Shown here: positions 27,044 through 35,698 of the stretch, one piece after another
Position numbering within the stretch: position 1 is the stretch's first letter
How the letters are laid out: every line of letters starts with the position of its first letter
Assembly (NCBI RefSeq): GCF_010894455.1
Contig: NZ_JAAIXY010000016.1
Span: forward strand, 1-64,000
DNA: 64,000 bases
Direction of reading: 5' to 3'
DNA from: Myxococcus eversor
Lineage (GTDB): Bacteria > Myxococcota > Myxococcia > Myxococcales > Myxococcaceae
Notes under the pieces: generated by a model
Seen by the model: the letters and a program-made list of their open reading frames with translations, nothing else
Database searches by the model: none
Told to the model about the DNA's origin: nothing
Made by a program: the position numbers and the translations under genes

Positions 27044-27934
27044 GTGTCCTCATCAAAGCCCACGTTCTTCGCCACGGACTTCAAGCTCAGCATCACCAAG
27101 GCACTCGCCGATCAGCTCGCTGAAAAGCTGGACATCCGCGAAGGCCCCTTACGAAAAGCGCCGCTTACCCAGGAGAATATCAACAGTCTCGAGTCACGCC
27201 CTGGCGTGTACCTGTTGTTCCACAATGGTGAACGAGTCTACGTTGGGAAAGCACAGAAATCGCTCCCAAGCCGGCTTCTGAATCATCGAAAGAAGCTAAG
27301 TGGCCGAAAGAATATCTCCCTCGAAGAGATCAGCTTCATCTGCCTCTACGTAGACGAGGATCTCGACGCCGCTGCCCCTGAGCGACTCCTGATCAAGAAG
27401 TATCGAAAAACAGGCGAGTCAGCGGCCAACGGGGTTCCCTGGAACACGAACGGTTTTGGGAACAAGGATCCAGGAAAGAATCGCGATACGAGCGAAGTCG
27501 CTGCAAACCATTTCGACGCGCAATATCCAATCAATCTGGCCTTCAGAGTACAAGGGTTCGAGCCAGGGGACACGACTCTCGCCGAGTATCTCTCTCAGCT
27601 GAAATCCAATCTCCCCTACAATCTTCGCTTCGAGAAGAAGGGCGACGCCAAACAGGCATACAAGGCGCGCATACACGTCACTCAAGCCATGCCAACCGCC
27701 CAAGAGGCGATTGACCTCGCGATCCAGGCGTTGCCTGAACAGTGGCAAGTGACGGCCCTTCCCGGCTATCTCATTCTCTACCCCAACCCCAAACAAATAC
27801 CCTACCCGAGCGCTATTTATCGTTGGGTGCGAACGAGAGAGGGAGTCGACGCCCAAAGCCAGGAGATGAAACTTGCTCCTGTCGCAGAGATCGACGAGCG
27901 CGAAACCGACCCGAACGACGAAGATCTCGACTGA
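27044..27934 (+). CDS. GIY-YIG restriction endonuclease, Eco29kI-like, with C-terminal extension
   Basis: GTG at 27044 gives 296 residues; there is no Shine-Dalgarno but TAGAAT lies 6 nt upstream. The nuclease motifs are in order: GVY (54-56), YVG (66-68), an Arg in SLPSRLLNHR, the catalytic Glu113 (APERLLI) and Asn134 in PWNTNGFGNKDPG. The GFGNxDPG and FDAQYP pattern is what I recall of the Eco29kI family (CCGC/GG). From about residue 180 there is an extra 110-residue region I do not recognise, ending in an acidic tail. GC is visibly lower than the neighbours (mid-50s against about 70%), suggesting acquisition by transfer. It is most likely the restriction partner of the methyltransferase at 25640. 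Confidence 0.8.
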   Translation: MSSSKPTFFATDFKLSITKALADQLAEKLDIREGPLRKAPLTQENINSLESRPGVYLLFHNGERVYVGKAQKSLPSRLLNHRKKLSGRKNISLEEISFICLYVDEDLDAAAPERLLIKKYRKTGESAANGVPWNTNGFGNKDPGKNRDTSEVAANHFDAQYPINLAFRVQGFEPGDTTLAEYLSQLKSNLPYNLRFEKKGDAKQAYKARIHVTQAMPTAQEAIDLAIQALPEQWQVTALPGYLILYPNPKQIPYPSAIYRWVRTREGVDAQSQEMKLAPVAEIDERETDPNDEDLD

Positions 27935-28146
27935 CAAGCGCCTGCGCACGCCGAGCGACTCACGGATGAATGCTTGGTCCACATAGGTGAGCTTTGATGG
28001 CCGCCCACAGCGGAGTCGCTTCTGACCCCATCTGGGTTGTGCGCCATTGAATGGAGGTCTTCCGAGGCTGGCTTGCCAGCACATCGCCAGGAGGCGCAGG
28101 CTTCCATCCCAGCACGACGGGTCAACGTCACCAGACCCGTGGGGGA

Positions 28147-29406
28147 ATGGGCTTGCTGTCACCGGCGGACACAGCGCTCCTGGACTCGCTGGACCGGCAT
28201 GCCCGGCGGCGTGCGGAGGGCATCCCCACGCTGAGTGTCCTGGTCGGCCCTCAGGAACGCGCCCTCCTCCTCTGGGATGAATGGCTTCACCGCAGTGGTT
28301 TGAAGGCCGCGTCCTCGGGCAGCGAAGACCTTCGCACCACCGTCTCCGCCTGGGCCTGCGCTATCGCCTCCGAGCGCAATCTCTCTCGTGACGCGGAGAG
28401 CTATGTCGTCCTCTCCCAGCGCGCCTTCTCCCCTCGCGAGCTGCACTTCGAAGGCAAGACGCCCCACGAGCGCCACGTCCTCTTCGAGCGACTGGAGCCG
28501 CCCCACTCCGAGCCCGCCACCTGGGCCTTATGCCGACAGCTCCTCGTAGCGCCTTCTCCTGTAACGCTTGGTGAGCTTCCCGCCGAGGTTCGCGAGGCCA
28601 TCACTCGCGACCCACTCCGCCTCCTCCACGCTCTTCTTTGCCTCATCCCCGAGGGCCGTGCTCCTGCCCTCCAGCTCCGCGTCTCCCCTTCCGACCCACG
28701 CAGCCTGCGCACGGCGACCGCCCTCTGCACCGCGGCCCCCACGCTTCACATCGCCTGCATGCTGCCCCCAGAGTCCCTCGGCGAGCCACGCAGCCGTAAG
28801 GAGTCTCATGCCCTCGCCATGCTGCGCGAGGGCCTGCTCGAACTCCCCGACCCCAGCAGCGTCTCCGCTCCGCACGTCACGGCCCTCGCCCCTTCCGCTC
28901 CGTTGACGCGCCTCCCAGAGAAGGCTTCCTCCGCGTCGCCGCCCGCGCAGGACGCCAAAGCCGAGCCCCTCCTCGAACGCTTCCGCGAGAGCGCGCAAGC
29001 CGTCCACGCAGCGCGACAGAAGGACGAAGCCCGCGCCCGCAGCAAGGCCGAGCGCTTCCTCTACAACAAGATTCTCCAGGTCCACCCAGCCACCCGGGGC
29101 CTCTTCGCCCTCAATGCCACCGTGGACCTCGGTGACGGCAGCCGTCCCCTCGAAGTGGACTTCCTGTGCCGCGAGCTGCGGCTCGCCGTGGAGATCGACG
29201 GCTACCACCACTTCCTCGACCCCGAGCGCTTCCGCCGCGACAGACGCAAGGACCTTGCCCTCCAGCGCGCCGGGTACTGGGTCGCTCGCTTCCTTGAAGA
29301 GGACGTCGTGCCTCGGTACGAAGACATCCTCAAGACGATTGAAACCCTGATGGACGCCCGGCGGCGAGAAGCCGCTTCGCAGAGGACAACGCATGGACAG
29401 CGCTGA
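28147..29406 (+). CDS. DUF559/Vsr-fold endonuclease-domain protein
   Basis: 419 residues from ATG 28147; an in-frame ATG at 28051 would add 32 weak residues, and neither has a clear Shine-Dalgarno. The first 270 residues match nothing I know. A Pro/Ala-rich stretch and a charged helix (HAARQKDEARARSKAERFL) lead into a C-terminal nuclease domain of the DUF559/Vsr (PD-(D/E)xK-like) type: LEVDFLC (Asp338), LAVEIDGYHHF (Glu349, Asp351) and RDRRKDLALQRAGYWVARFLEEDV. The catalytic residues look intact. Its stop overlaps the next start by 14 nt, so it heads an apparent operon with the winged-helix and dual-ATPase genes. A DNA-cleaving effector role in defence is inferred. Confidence 0.75.
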   Translation: MGLLSPADTALLDSLDRHARRRAEGIPTLSVLVGPQERALLLWDEWLHRSGLKAASSGSEDLRTTVSAWACAIASERNLSRDAESYVVLSQRAFSPRELHFEGKTPHERHVLFERLEPPHSEPATWALCRQLLVAPSPVTLGELPAEVREAITRDPLRLLHALLCLIPEGRAPALQLRVSPSDPRSLRTATALCTAAPTLHIACMLPPESLGEPRSRKESHALAMLREGLLELPDPSSVSAPHVTALAPSAPLTRLPEKASSASPPAQDAKAEPLLERFRESAQAVHAARQKDEARARSKAERFLYNKILQVHPATRGLFALNATVDLGDGSRPLEVDFLCRELRLAVEIDGYHHFLDPERFRRDRRKDLALQRAGYWVARFLEEDVVPRYEDILKTIETLMDARRREAASQRTTHGQR

Positions 29407-30397
29407 CAACCGGTTGGCGGGACTCGCACTCACCTGGCTCGCCCCCCGTCCCCACCGCGCCGGCACCCGGGCGGAGCTCGACAAGGCCCTGCGCCCCTTC
29501 GTGGAACACCGCTTCAGCCGCGCCGAGTGGAAGGCCCACCTCGACTCCGTGCTGGAGCTCCTGCTGCAAGAACAGCTCGTTTCCAAGAAGAACAAGTCGG
29601 GCCTGGAGCTGACCGCATCCGGCCTCACCCGCGTCCTCCAGTTCCTGCGCCTCGAACAGCTCCCCAAGGGGTTGACCTGGAAGAAGCTCAAGGCCACCTA
29701 CCTGCTCGCCAACAGCCTGGAGCTCACTCCGTCCAAGGCCGTGCTGACCCGACTCGCCGACGCGGACGGCGTTCGCGCGGCGGTGCTCGGCCGCCAGTAC
29801 CCCACCGTGAGCGCGGGAGACCCTTCCCTCTCCCAACTCCGCGACCGGCTCCTCTGGCGTCAGCTCGGCGTGGAGACCGAGCGCCCCTTCTCCCTCGCCG
29901 CCGTGCAGTCGCACCTCCTCGGCAAGCTGCTCGGCACCGAGGTGAAGGACCCTCGCAAGGCCGTGGAGCAGCTCACGGCCCGCGTCGCCGGAGCCACGCG
30001 CGCCGACGCGGAGGCCGTGCGCCTGACGCTCCTGCGCAAGTGGTTCCTCCCCGAGCAACCCGCCGTCCCCACGGTGGTGTCCACCGCGCCGACGACCGGC
30101 GACGCGGAGCCGCCGCCCCCTCGCAAGGAGGACTTCGCCGACCGCGTCCTCTCCGTGGCCCGAGCCCTGCCCACCGGCCGCTTCGGTCGCGACAAGGTGT
30201 TCATCTCCCACGTGTGGAAGGCCCTCCAGCCCGAGTGGCCCCACCGCGAGGCCTTCGACGCCGCGCTGCTGGAGGCCAACCGCACCCAGCGCCTGTCGCT
30301 GACCCGCGCCGACCTCGTCTCCGCCATGAACCCCACGGACGTCGCCGAGTCCGAGGTGCGCTCCTACGGCGCCAGCTTCCACTTCGTCGTCGTCTGA
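29393..30397 (+). CDS. Unknown protein with winged-helix-like domains
   Basis: 334 residues; I do not recognise the family. The N-terminal 100 residues look like a winged helix (RAGTRAELDKALRPFVEH, then LLQEQLVSKKNKSGLELTASG, then an LRLEQLPKGLTWKKLKATY helix). A linker with APTTGDAEPPPPRKE near residue 235 leads to a C-terminal domain of about 80 residues, also winged-helix-like (FADRVLSVARALPTGRFG, KVFISHVWKALQPEW, LSLTRADLVSAMNP). There is no signal peptide or membrane segment, so it is cytoplasmic. It overlaps the nuclease gene and lies 21 nt before the dual-ATPase gene; it may be the DNA-binding or adaptor subunit of a complex with both. Confidence 0.65.
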   Translation: MDSADNRLAGLALTWLAPRPHRAGTRAELDKALRPFVEHRFSRAEWKAHLDSVLELLLQEQLVSKKNKSGLELTASGLTRVLQFLRLEQLPKGLTWKKLKATYLLANSLELTPSKAVLTRLADADGVRAAVLGRQYPTVSAGDPSLSQLRDRLLWRQLGVETERPFSLAAVQSHLLGKLLGTEVKDPRKAVEQLTARVAGATRADAEAVRLTLLRKWFLPEQPAVPTVVSTAPTTGDAEPPPPRKEDFADRVLSVARALPTGRFGRDKVFISHVWKALQPEWPHREAFDAALLEANRTQRLSLTRADLVSAMNPTDVAESEVRSYGASFHFVVV

Positions 30398-30418
30398 TTC
30401 GCCCTTCCAGGAGCGCGC

Positions 30419-33400
30419 ATGTCCAGCGACCCTCGACTCAAGGTCTTCCTCTCCGACAGCGGAGAGGTCTTCAGCGGCGTCCAACAGGGCCAGTACCTCT
30501 GGCAGCCCGACCCGTTCGACGTGGAGACGCTCAACGCCCCCGCGCGTCGCGCCTTCAAGCGCCTGCTGGACCGCGCGACGACCACGCCCCCTCCCGACAC
30601 GGGCAAGCTCCTGCTCCTGCTCGGCGAGTCCGGCAGCGGCAAGACGCACCTGGTGCGAGCCTTCCGCAACCACGCGCACGGACAGAAGCGCGGCTTCACC
30701 GGCTACATGCCGATGACCGTGGATGCCGCGCATTACGACAAGTACATCCTCTCCAGCCTCATCGACTCGCTGGACCATCCCTACGACGTGGCCCAGGGCG
30801 ACGACAGCGGCCTGATGCACCTGTCCAACACCCTGATGAGCCAGTGCACCAGCCTCTTCGCGCCGCTCATCGAGCACGAACAGAAGATTCTCGAGGACGA
30901 TGAACTGCACGGCACCGTGCGTGCCGTCGCGGACGAACTGCTCGCGGACGCGCGCTTCCGGAACGTGGAGGTGGACCTGCTGCGCGCGCTCATCTACTTC
31001 CAGCGCAGGGACCCTCGCATCAACCGCCGCATCTTCAACTGGCTGCGCTGCGAGGAGATTTCGACCGAGGACCGGAAGGTCATCGGCGAGCTCATTCCGC
31101 GCACGTCGGATGACGGCCCCGCGCGGATGGTGGAGCACCTGGGCCGACTCATGGGCGCGCTGGGCCATGCGCTGGTGCTCTGCGTGGACCAGGTCGAGGA
31201 CATCAGCGACTTCGACCAACGCCCGCAGATGGAGAACTCGTTCCGCCGGGCGATGAACACGCTGGCCGCCATCGCGGGCAAGGTGCCTCGGGCCGTGGTC
31301 GTCGTCTGCTGCCTCTCCGATTACTGGGAGAAGATGCGGCCCCTGCTGACGCGCGCCATGGTCGACCGCATCGAGAACGACCCGGAGCCCGTGACGCTGG
31401 AGCGGACCGTCACCGCGAGCACCGCGCGCGACATCGCGGCACGCCGGCTCCGCTCCCTCTACGAGCAACGCGGCGTGGCCTTCGCCCCCCATACACCGAC
31501 CCATCCCATTCCTCCCGAGGGCTTCGAGGCACTCGGCGGACAGCGCGCTCGTGATGTCTTGAACGAGTGCCGCCGGTACCGCGAGCGCGCCATCGACCTG
31601 CAGCAGCTTCCTGAGGCCTTCCCGCTTCCCACTCCCAACAAGGGCGCGAGTGGTCACGACGTGAAGCCTCCTCCTGGCTCCGGGCCCATCGACATGGACC
31701 AGGTGTGGACGGACTTCCGGGCCGCATACAAAGAGAAGCTGCCCGAGGACCCTTCCGATGTGACCGCCCTGCTCGCGTGGGCCATCGAGATGGGCAGCGA
31801 GGAGCTGAACGGCTCGCCCCGCTTCCTGGTGAAGACTCGCAACGGCGACGACCTGCTCGACGTCGGCGTCCACCCATCGGGCAACAAGCTCATCCTCGCG
31901 CTGTGTGAGCGCAGTTCGAGGGGCGGGGGTCTGGGTCGACAGATGGCGGAGGCCCTCAAGGCCGCGGCCGGCAAGACGCCCGTCCTGGTCCGGACCTCCG
32001 AGTTCCCATCCACCACGGGAACGGTGGTGGAAGAGCAACTGGGACATCTCTTCCGTCAGGGTGGGCGTCGTGTGGTCCTGGGAGACAGCGACCTGCGAGA
32101 CCTGTCGGCCCTGCGAGACTTCCGCGCCCAGCACGTGGGACAGGCGGCCCTCGCGGAGTGGAGCCGCACCGCGCGGCCCGTCACGCGACTCAAGTCGATG
32201 GGCGACATCCTCGGGCTGGAGCGACTCGGGCTTCCGCCTCCGCCCACGGGGCCCACACGTCCCAAGACGGATGGCGAGCCCACGAGCCGCGCCCCGAAGA
32301 GCGCCGACGTCATAGCCCCGCCCGCTCCATCGCGCGCCAGGACGGAGAACGGCTTCATTCCCAGGCAGGCCGGGTTCTTCGATGGCTCGGTGACCTCGCC
32401 TTTCGGGGAACCGCTTCGCGACGCAGCGAGCGAAGTCCACGCGCAGCCCGCGCGTTCGGGAGGCCCCCGTGCGCCTACTGAGGCACGCCCCCCGGACAAG
32501 GCCTCATCGAGCCCATCCAGTGCGCCCACCACACCGCGTCCCCCGGACAAGGTTTCATCGGGTTCAGCCAGTAGCTCCACCGCACCGCGCCCCCAGAGCC
32601 AGCCGCCCGTCTTCTTGGATGACGCCGAGAGCGCCACACAGAACATGAAGGCGGTGGGTGAGCTGTTGACCGGGCACGAGAGCCGGCCCGTCGGGCAGCC
32701 TTCCGGCCCTCCTGTTCCCGGAGGGCTCACGCGGAAACCTCGCCCCACTCCCGCATCAGGCACTCCGGTGGCTCGGGTCACTCCTCCGTCGGGCACTCAG
32801 GTAGTTCGGAGCACTCCCCCATCCGGCACTTCGGTGCCTCGCGTCCCTCCCTCATCTGGCACGCTGGTTTCTCCCGGCGCTTCCGCATCTGCCCCCCGGG
32901 CTCCTCGCGAGGTGCTCACGGGCCCGCTGGGGATAGGCGCCTCGGAGGGACTCCTCACGCAACCCATCTCCATCGACCCTTCCGAGCTGACGCGGCACAG
33001 TGCCTTCCTGGGTGGCTCGGGCAGCGGCAAGACGACGCTCGCGCTCAACATCCTGGAGCAGCTCCTGCTGCGCGGCATCCCCGTCATCCTCATCGACAGA
33101 AAGGGCGACCTCGCCACCTACGCCCGCCCCGAGTCCTGGGACGAGCCACTGGAAGACGCCGTGCTCAAGGAGCGGCGCCGGCTGCTGCGCGAACGCGTGG
33201 ACGTGGCGCTCTATACGCCGGGGCGCTCGGACGGCAGACCCCTGGCCATTCCCATCGTTCCTCATGGCATGGAGACCTTGCCCTCCGAAGAGCGGGAGCA
33301 GGGCGTCCAGCAAGCGGCGGATGCCATCGCCGGGATGCTCGACTACAAGACGAGCCCCAATGACAAGGCCGCGAAGGCCCTGCTCGCCCAGGCGCTCCGC

Positions 33401-34207
33401 CTGCTGTTGAGCCAGTCCTTCGGCAAGGAAGTCACCCTGGAGCTCATCCAGCAGTTCGTCACCTCGCAGGACCCCGCGCTCCTGGAGGCCACGGATGGGA
33501 TTCCCCAGAAGACCTTCGCGAAGCTCGCTCAGGACCTCAGCGTGCTGCGCATCAACCTGCGCTCACTGCTGACCTCGGGCGGCGAGCGGCTCGACCTGGA
33601 CGAACTGCTCGGACGCGGCGTGCACGGCATCCCCGGGCGCACGCGACTGAGCATCATCAGCACGAAGTTCCTCGGCGACAATCCGCGCGTCCTCTTCTGG
33701 GTGTCCCAGCTCCTGCTGGAGACCCACCGCTGGGCCAGTCAGCACCCCTCGCCCCAGCTTCAGGCCGTGCTCCTCTTCGACGAGGCGGACCTGTACCTGC
33801 CCGCGACGAGCAAGCCCGCGACCAAGGAGCCCATGGAGAGCCTGCTCAAGCGCGCGCGCTCGGCGGGCGTCGGCATCATGCTCGCCACGCAGAGCCCTGG
33901 AGACCTCGATTACAAGTGTCGGGAGAACGTGCGCACCTGGTGCGTGGGTCGAGTGAAGGAAGACATCGCCATCCGGAAGGTCAGGCCCATGTTCGCCGAG
34001 GCCCGCGTGGACGCGGACGCGAAGCTCCCCGGGCAGAAGCCAGGACAGTTCCATGTGCTGCGCGAAGGCAAGGTGCAGCAACTCAAGGCCGACCGCTCCG
34101 TCATGCGCACCGACCAACTCTCCGAGGACGAGATTCTCCGGTTCGCTCGCCAGACACGCGAGCAGCAGACCACTCCAGGGCCGGCCAGGCCCACGGGGAC
34201 GGACTGA
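30419..34207 (+). CDS. Dual ATPase: N-terminal AAA-like ATPase fused to HerA-like translocase
   Basis: 1262 residues; ATG with AGGAG 6 nt upstream. The N-terminal P-loop module has Walker A GESGSGKT (69-76) and a Walker-B-like LVLCVDQVED near 250-260, in an ORC/AAA-type layout. Residues about 430-620 form a mixed domain I cannot place (FLVKTRNGDDLLDVGVHP, LVRTSEFPSTTG). A Pro/Ser/Thr-rich linker (about 620-840) carries four 11-residue repeats of the SGTxVxRxTPP type. The C-terminal HerA/DUF853-like ATPase has GGSGSGKTT (865-873), VILIDRKGDL, LLFDEADLYLP (Asp1121-Glu1122) and MLATQSPGDLDYK. HerA proteins are DNA-translocating hexamers that work with nucleases. Last gene of the nuclease-winged-helix-ATPase operon; probably the motor of a defence or DNA-processing complex. 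Confidence 0.8.
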   Translation: MSSDPRLKVFLSDSGEVFSGVQQGQYLWQPDPFDVETLNAPARRAFKRLLDRATTTPPPDTGKLLLLLGESGSGKTHLVRAFRNHAHGQKRGFTGYMPMTVDAAHYDKYILSSLIDSLDHPYDVAQGDDSGLMHLSNTLMSQCTSLFAPLIEHEQKILEDDELHGTVRAVADELLADARFRNVEVDLLRALIYFQRRDPRINRRIFNWLRCEEISTEDRKVIGELIPRTSDDGPARMVEHLGRLMGALGHALVLCVDQVEDISDFDQRPQMENSFRRAMNTLAAIAGKVPRAVVVVCCLSDYWEKMRPLLTRAMVDRIENDPEPVTLERTVTASTARDIAARRLRSLYEQRGVAFAPHTPTHPIPPEGFEALGGQRARDVLNECRRYRERAIDLQQLPEAFPLPTPNKGASGHDVKPPPGSGPIDMDQVWTDFRAAYKEKLPEDPSDVTALLAWAIEMGSEELNGSPRFLVKTRNGDDLLDVGVHPSGNKLILALCERSSRGGGLGRQMAEALKAAAGKTPVLVRTSEFPSTTGTVVEEQLGHLFRQGGRRVVLGDSDLRDLSALRDFRAQHVGQAALAEWSRTARPVTRLKSMGDILGLERLGLPPPPTGPTRPKTDGEPTSRAPKSADVIAPPAPSRARTENGFIPRQAGFFDGSVTSPFGEPLRDAASEVHAQPARSGGPRAPTEARPPDKASSSPSSAPTTPRPPDKVSSGSASSSTAPRPQSQPPVFLDDAESATQNMKAVGELLTGHESRPVGQPSGPPVPGGLTRKPRPTPASGTPVARVTPPSGTQVVRSTPPSGTSVPRVPPSSGTLVSPGASASAPRAPREVLTGPLGIGASEGLLTQPISIDPSELTRHSAFLGGSGSGKTTLALNILEQLLLRGIPVILIDRKGDLATYARPESWDEPLEDAVLKERRRLLRERVDVALYTPGRSDGRPLAIPIVPHGMETLPSEEREQGVQQAADAIAGMLDYKTSPNDKAAKALLAQALRLLLSQSFGKEVTLELIQQFVTSQDPALLEATDGIPQKTFAKLAQDLSVLRINLRSLLTSGGERLDLDELLGRGVHGIPGRTRLSIISTKFLGDNPRVLFWVSQLLLETHRWASQHPSPQLQAVLLFDEADLYLPATSKPATKEPMESLLKRARSAGVGIMLATQSPGDLDYKCRENVRTWCVGRVKEDIAIRKVRPMFAEARVDADAKLPGQKPGQFHVLREGKVQQLKADRSVMRTDQLSEDEILRFARQTREQQTTPGPARPTGTD
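32753..32884 (+). repeat. Coding tandem repeat, four copies of about 33 bp
   Basis: Inside the linker of the dual ATPase, four diverged 33-bp units encode ASGTPVARVTP, PSGTQVVRSTP, PSGTSVPRVPP and SSGTLVSPGAS. Upstream (about 32477-32580) a PRPPDKxSS motif also occurs twice. This is a flexible, length-variable spacer between the two ATPase modules. Confidence 0.8.
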
Positions 34208-34228
34208 AGTCCCGCGAAGGACCCTCGA

Positions 34229-34243
34229 CTTCCTGCTAGGAAG
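34229..34243. promoter_or_regulatory. Small palindrome upstream of the trpE/pabB-like gene
   Basis: CTTCCT-gct-AGGAAG, arms of 6 bp, lies between the ATPase stop and the start at 34253. It overlaps TAGGAA, a possible -10 box 10 nt before the ATG. It could be an operator over a short-leader promoter or a weak terminator. Confidence 0.35.
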
Positions 34244-34252
34244 CGCCCCGGA

Positions 34253-35698
34253 ATGAGTACCCGGCCGCTTCCACCTCCGCTGGACCGAGCGCGCTTCGAT
34301 GCGCTCGTGGCCCAGGGCTTCAATCAAGTCCCCGTCGTCCGACGGTTGGAGCCGGGCGCCCTGCGTCCTGTGGACCTGCTGCGCGCCCTCCCCCTCGGAC
34401 ATCGGTTCCTCCTGGAGAGCACCCGTGTCAGCGAGGAGGGGCGCTACTCCTTCCTGGGCTCGCAGCCGTTCCTCCGATTCTCCGCCAAGGGCGACCAGGC
34501 CTTCATCGACGACGAGCCCCAAGCAGGCCCACCGCTGGACACACTCCGCGCGCTGTTCAAGCGGTGGCGAGGCGTGCGGCTGCCGGGCCTGCCCCTCTTC
34601 CTCGGCGGCGCGGTGGGCTTCTTCGCCTACGAGGCCAATCACTACTTCGAGAAGCTCCCCCTCCATCCGAACGATGACCTGAAGGTGCCGGACATCGCCC
34701 TGTCCTTCGTGGACACCTTCCTCGCGGTGGACCACCTCGAAGGACACCTGCTCGCCATCGCCACGGGCTCGGACTGGGAGGACTGCGCACGGCGACTGGA
34801 CGCACTCGAAGCCCACGTGCATCGAGCCGTCCCTACGGCGCCCCCGTCACCACCGAGCACCTCCACCGTGGAGCCTCGCTCCAACTTCACGCAGCAGGGC
34901 TACCTGGACGCGGTGGAGCGCGTGCGCGAATACATCCGCGCTGGAGACACGTATCAGGTCAACCTCTCACAGCGCCTGGAGGTCGACTTCCCCGGCGAGC
35001 CGCTCGCGCTCTACGAGACGCTCTCCGCCGCGAACCCCGTCCACTTCGCCAGCTACCTCGAAGGCGACGGCTTCCACGTCGTGAGCGCTTCACCGGAGCG
35101 GCTGGTCCGCGTGGAGCAGGGCCGCGCCATCACCCGTCCTATCGCCGGCACCCGTCGCAGAGGCACGCCCGAGGAGGACGCCCGCTTCGTCCACGAACTG
35201 CGCACCAGCGAGAAGGAGCTCGCCGAACACGCGATGCTCGTGGACCTGGAGCGCAATGACTTGGGACGCGTCTGCGCGTACGGCTCCGTCGAAGTCACGA
35301 AGCTGATGGAAATCGTCGAGTACGCCCACGTCCTCCACATCGAGTCAGAGGTGACAGGGCAGCTCGCTCCGGGCATCGAGCCGCTCGACGTGGTGGGCGC
35401 GCTGTTTCCCGGTGGGACGATTACCGGCGTGCCGAAGATTCGCACCATGCAGCTCATCACCGAGCTGGAGCCTCACGCGCGAGGCCTCTACACCGGTTCG
35501 CTCGGCTACGTGTCCTTCACCGGCGACCTGGACCTGAACATCGTCATCCGCACGCTGCTCGTGAAGGACGGTCGAGCCTACGCACAGGTGGGTGGCGGCA
35601 TCGTCCACGACTCGCAGCCGCGCCAGGAATACAAGGAGACGCTCAACAAGGCGCGCTCACAGCTCCTCGCCCTCTCCGCGAGTGGAGGCGCGCGATGA
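34253..35698 (+). CDS. Chorismate-binding enzyme: anthranilate synthase component I or aminodeoxychorismate synthase component I
   Basis: 481 residues: N-terminal Anth_synt_I_N region (LLRALPLGHRFLLESTRVSEEG, YSFLGSQPF), then the chorismate-binding domain (ISASPE-like VVSASPERLVRVEQG, SEKELAEHAMLVDLERNDLGRV, FPGGTITGVPKIRTMQLI, QVGGGIVHDSQPRQEY). It converts chorismate with ammonia from the glutaminase encoded next (stop and start overlap, ATGA). The key motif is PIAGT with Ala298, which in the enzymes I know marks TrpE, whereas E. coli PabB has PIKGT with a reactive Lys. The operon partner at 36286, however, is PabC-like, which points to folate synthesis. Both names remain open and a dual role is possible. 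Confidence 0.85.
   Translation: MSTRPLPPPLDRARFDALVAQGFNQVPVVRRLEPGALRPVDLLRALPLGHRFLLESTRVSEEGRYSFLGSQPFLRFSAKGDQAFIDDEPQAGPPLDTLRALFKRWRGVRLPGLPLFLGGAVGFFAYEANHYFEKLPLHPNDDLKVPDIALSFVDTFLAVDHLEGHLLAIATGSDWEDCARRLDALEAHVHRAVPTAPPSPPSTSTVEPRSNFTQQGYLDAVERVREYIRAGDTYQVNLSQRLEVDFPGEPLALYETLSAANPVHFASYLEGDGFHVVSASPERLVRVEQGRAITRPIAGTRRRGTPEEDARFVHELRTSEKELAEHAMLVDLERNDLGRVCAYGSVEVTKLMEIVEYAHVLHIESEVTGQLAPGIEPLDVVGALFPGGTITGVPKIRTMQLITELEPHARGLYTGSLGYVSFTGDLDLNIVIRTLLVKDGRAYAQVGGGIVHDSQPRQEYKETLNKARSQLLALSASGGAR

Noticed and set aside
26839..27098. Third open frame between the methyltransferase and endonuclease genes (LENVEAQVWSRLAHRRAY...)
   Set aside because: Protein-like to the eye but with no start codon before 26980, no ribosome site, and it runs into the endonuclease frame; about 87 codons can be open by chance.
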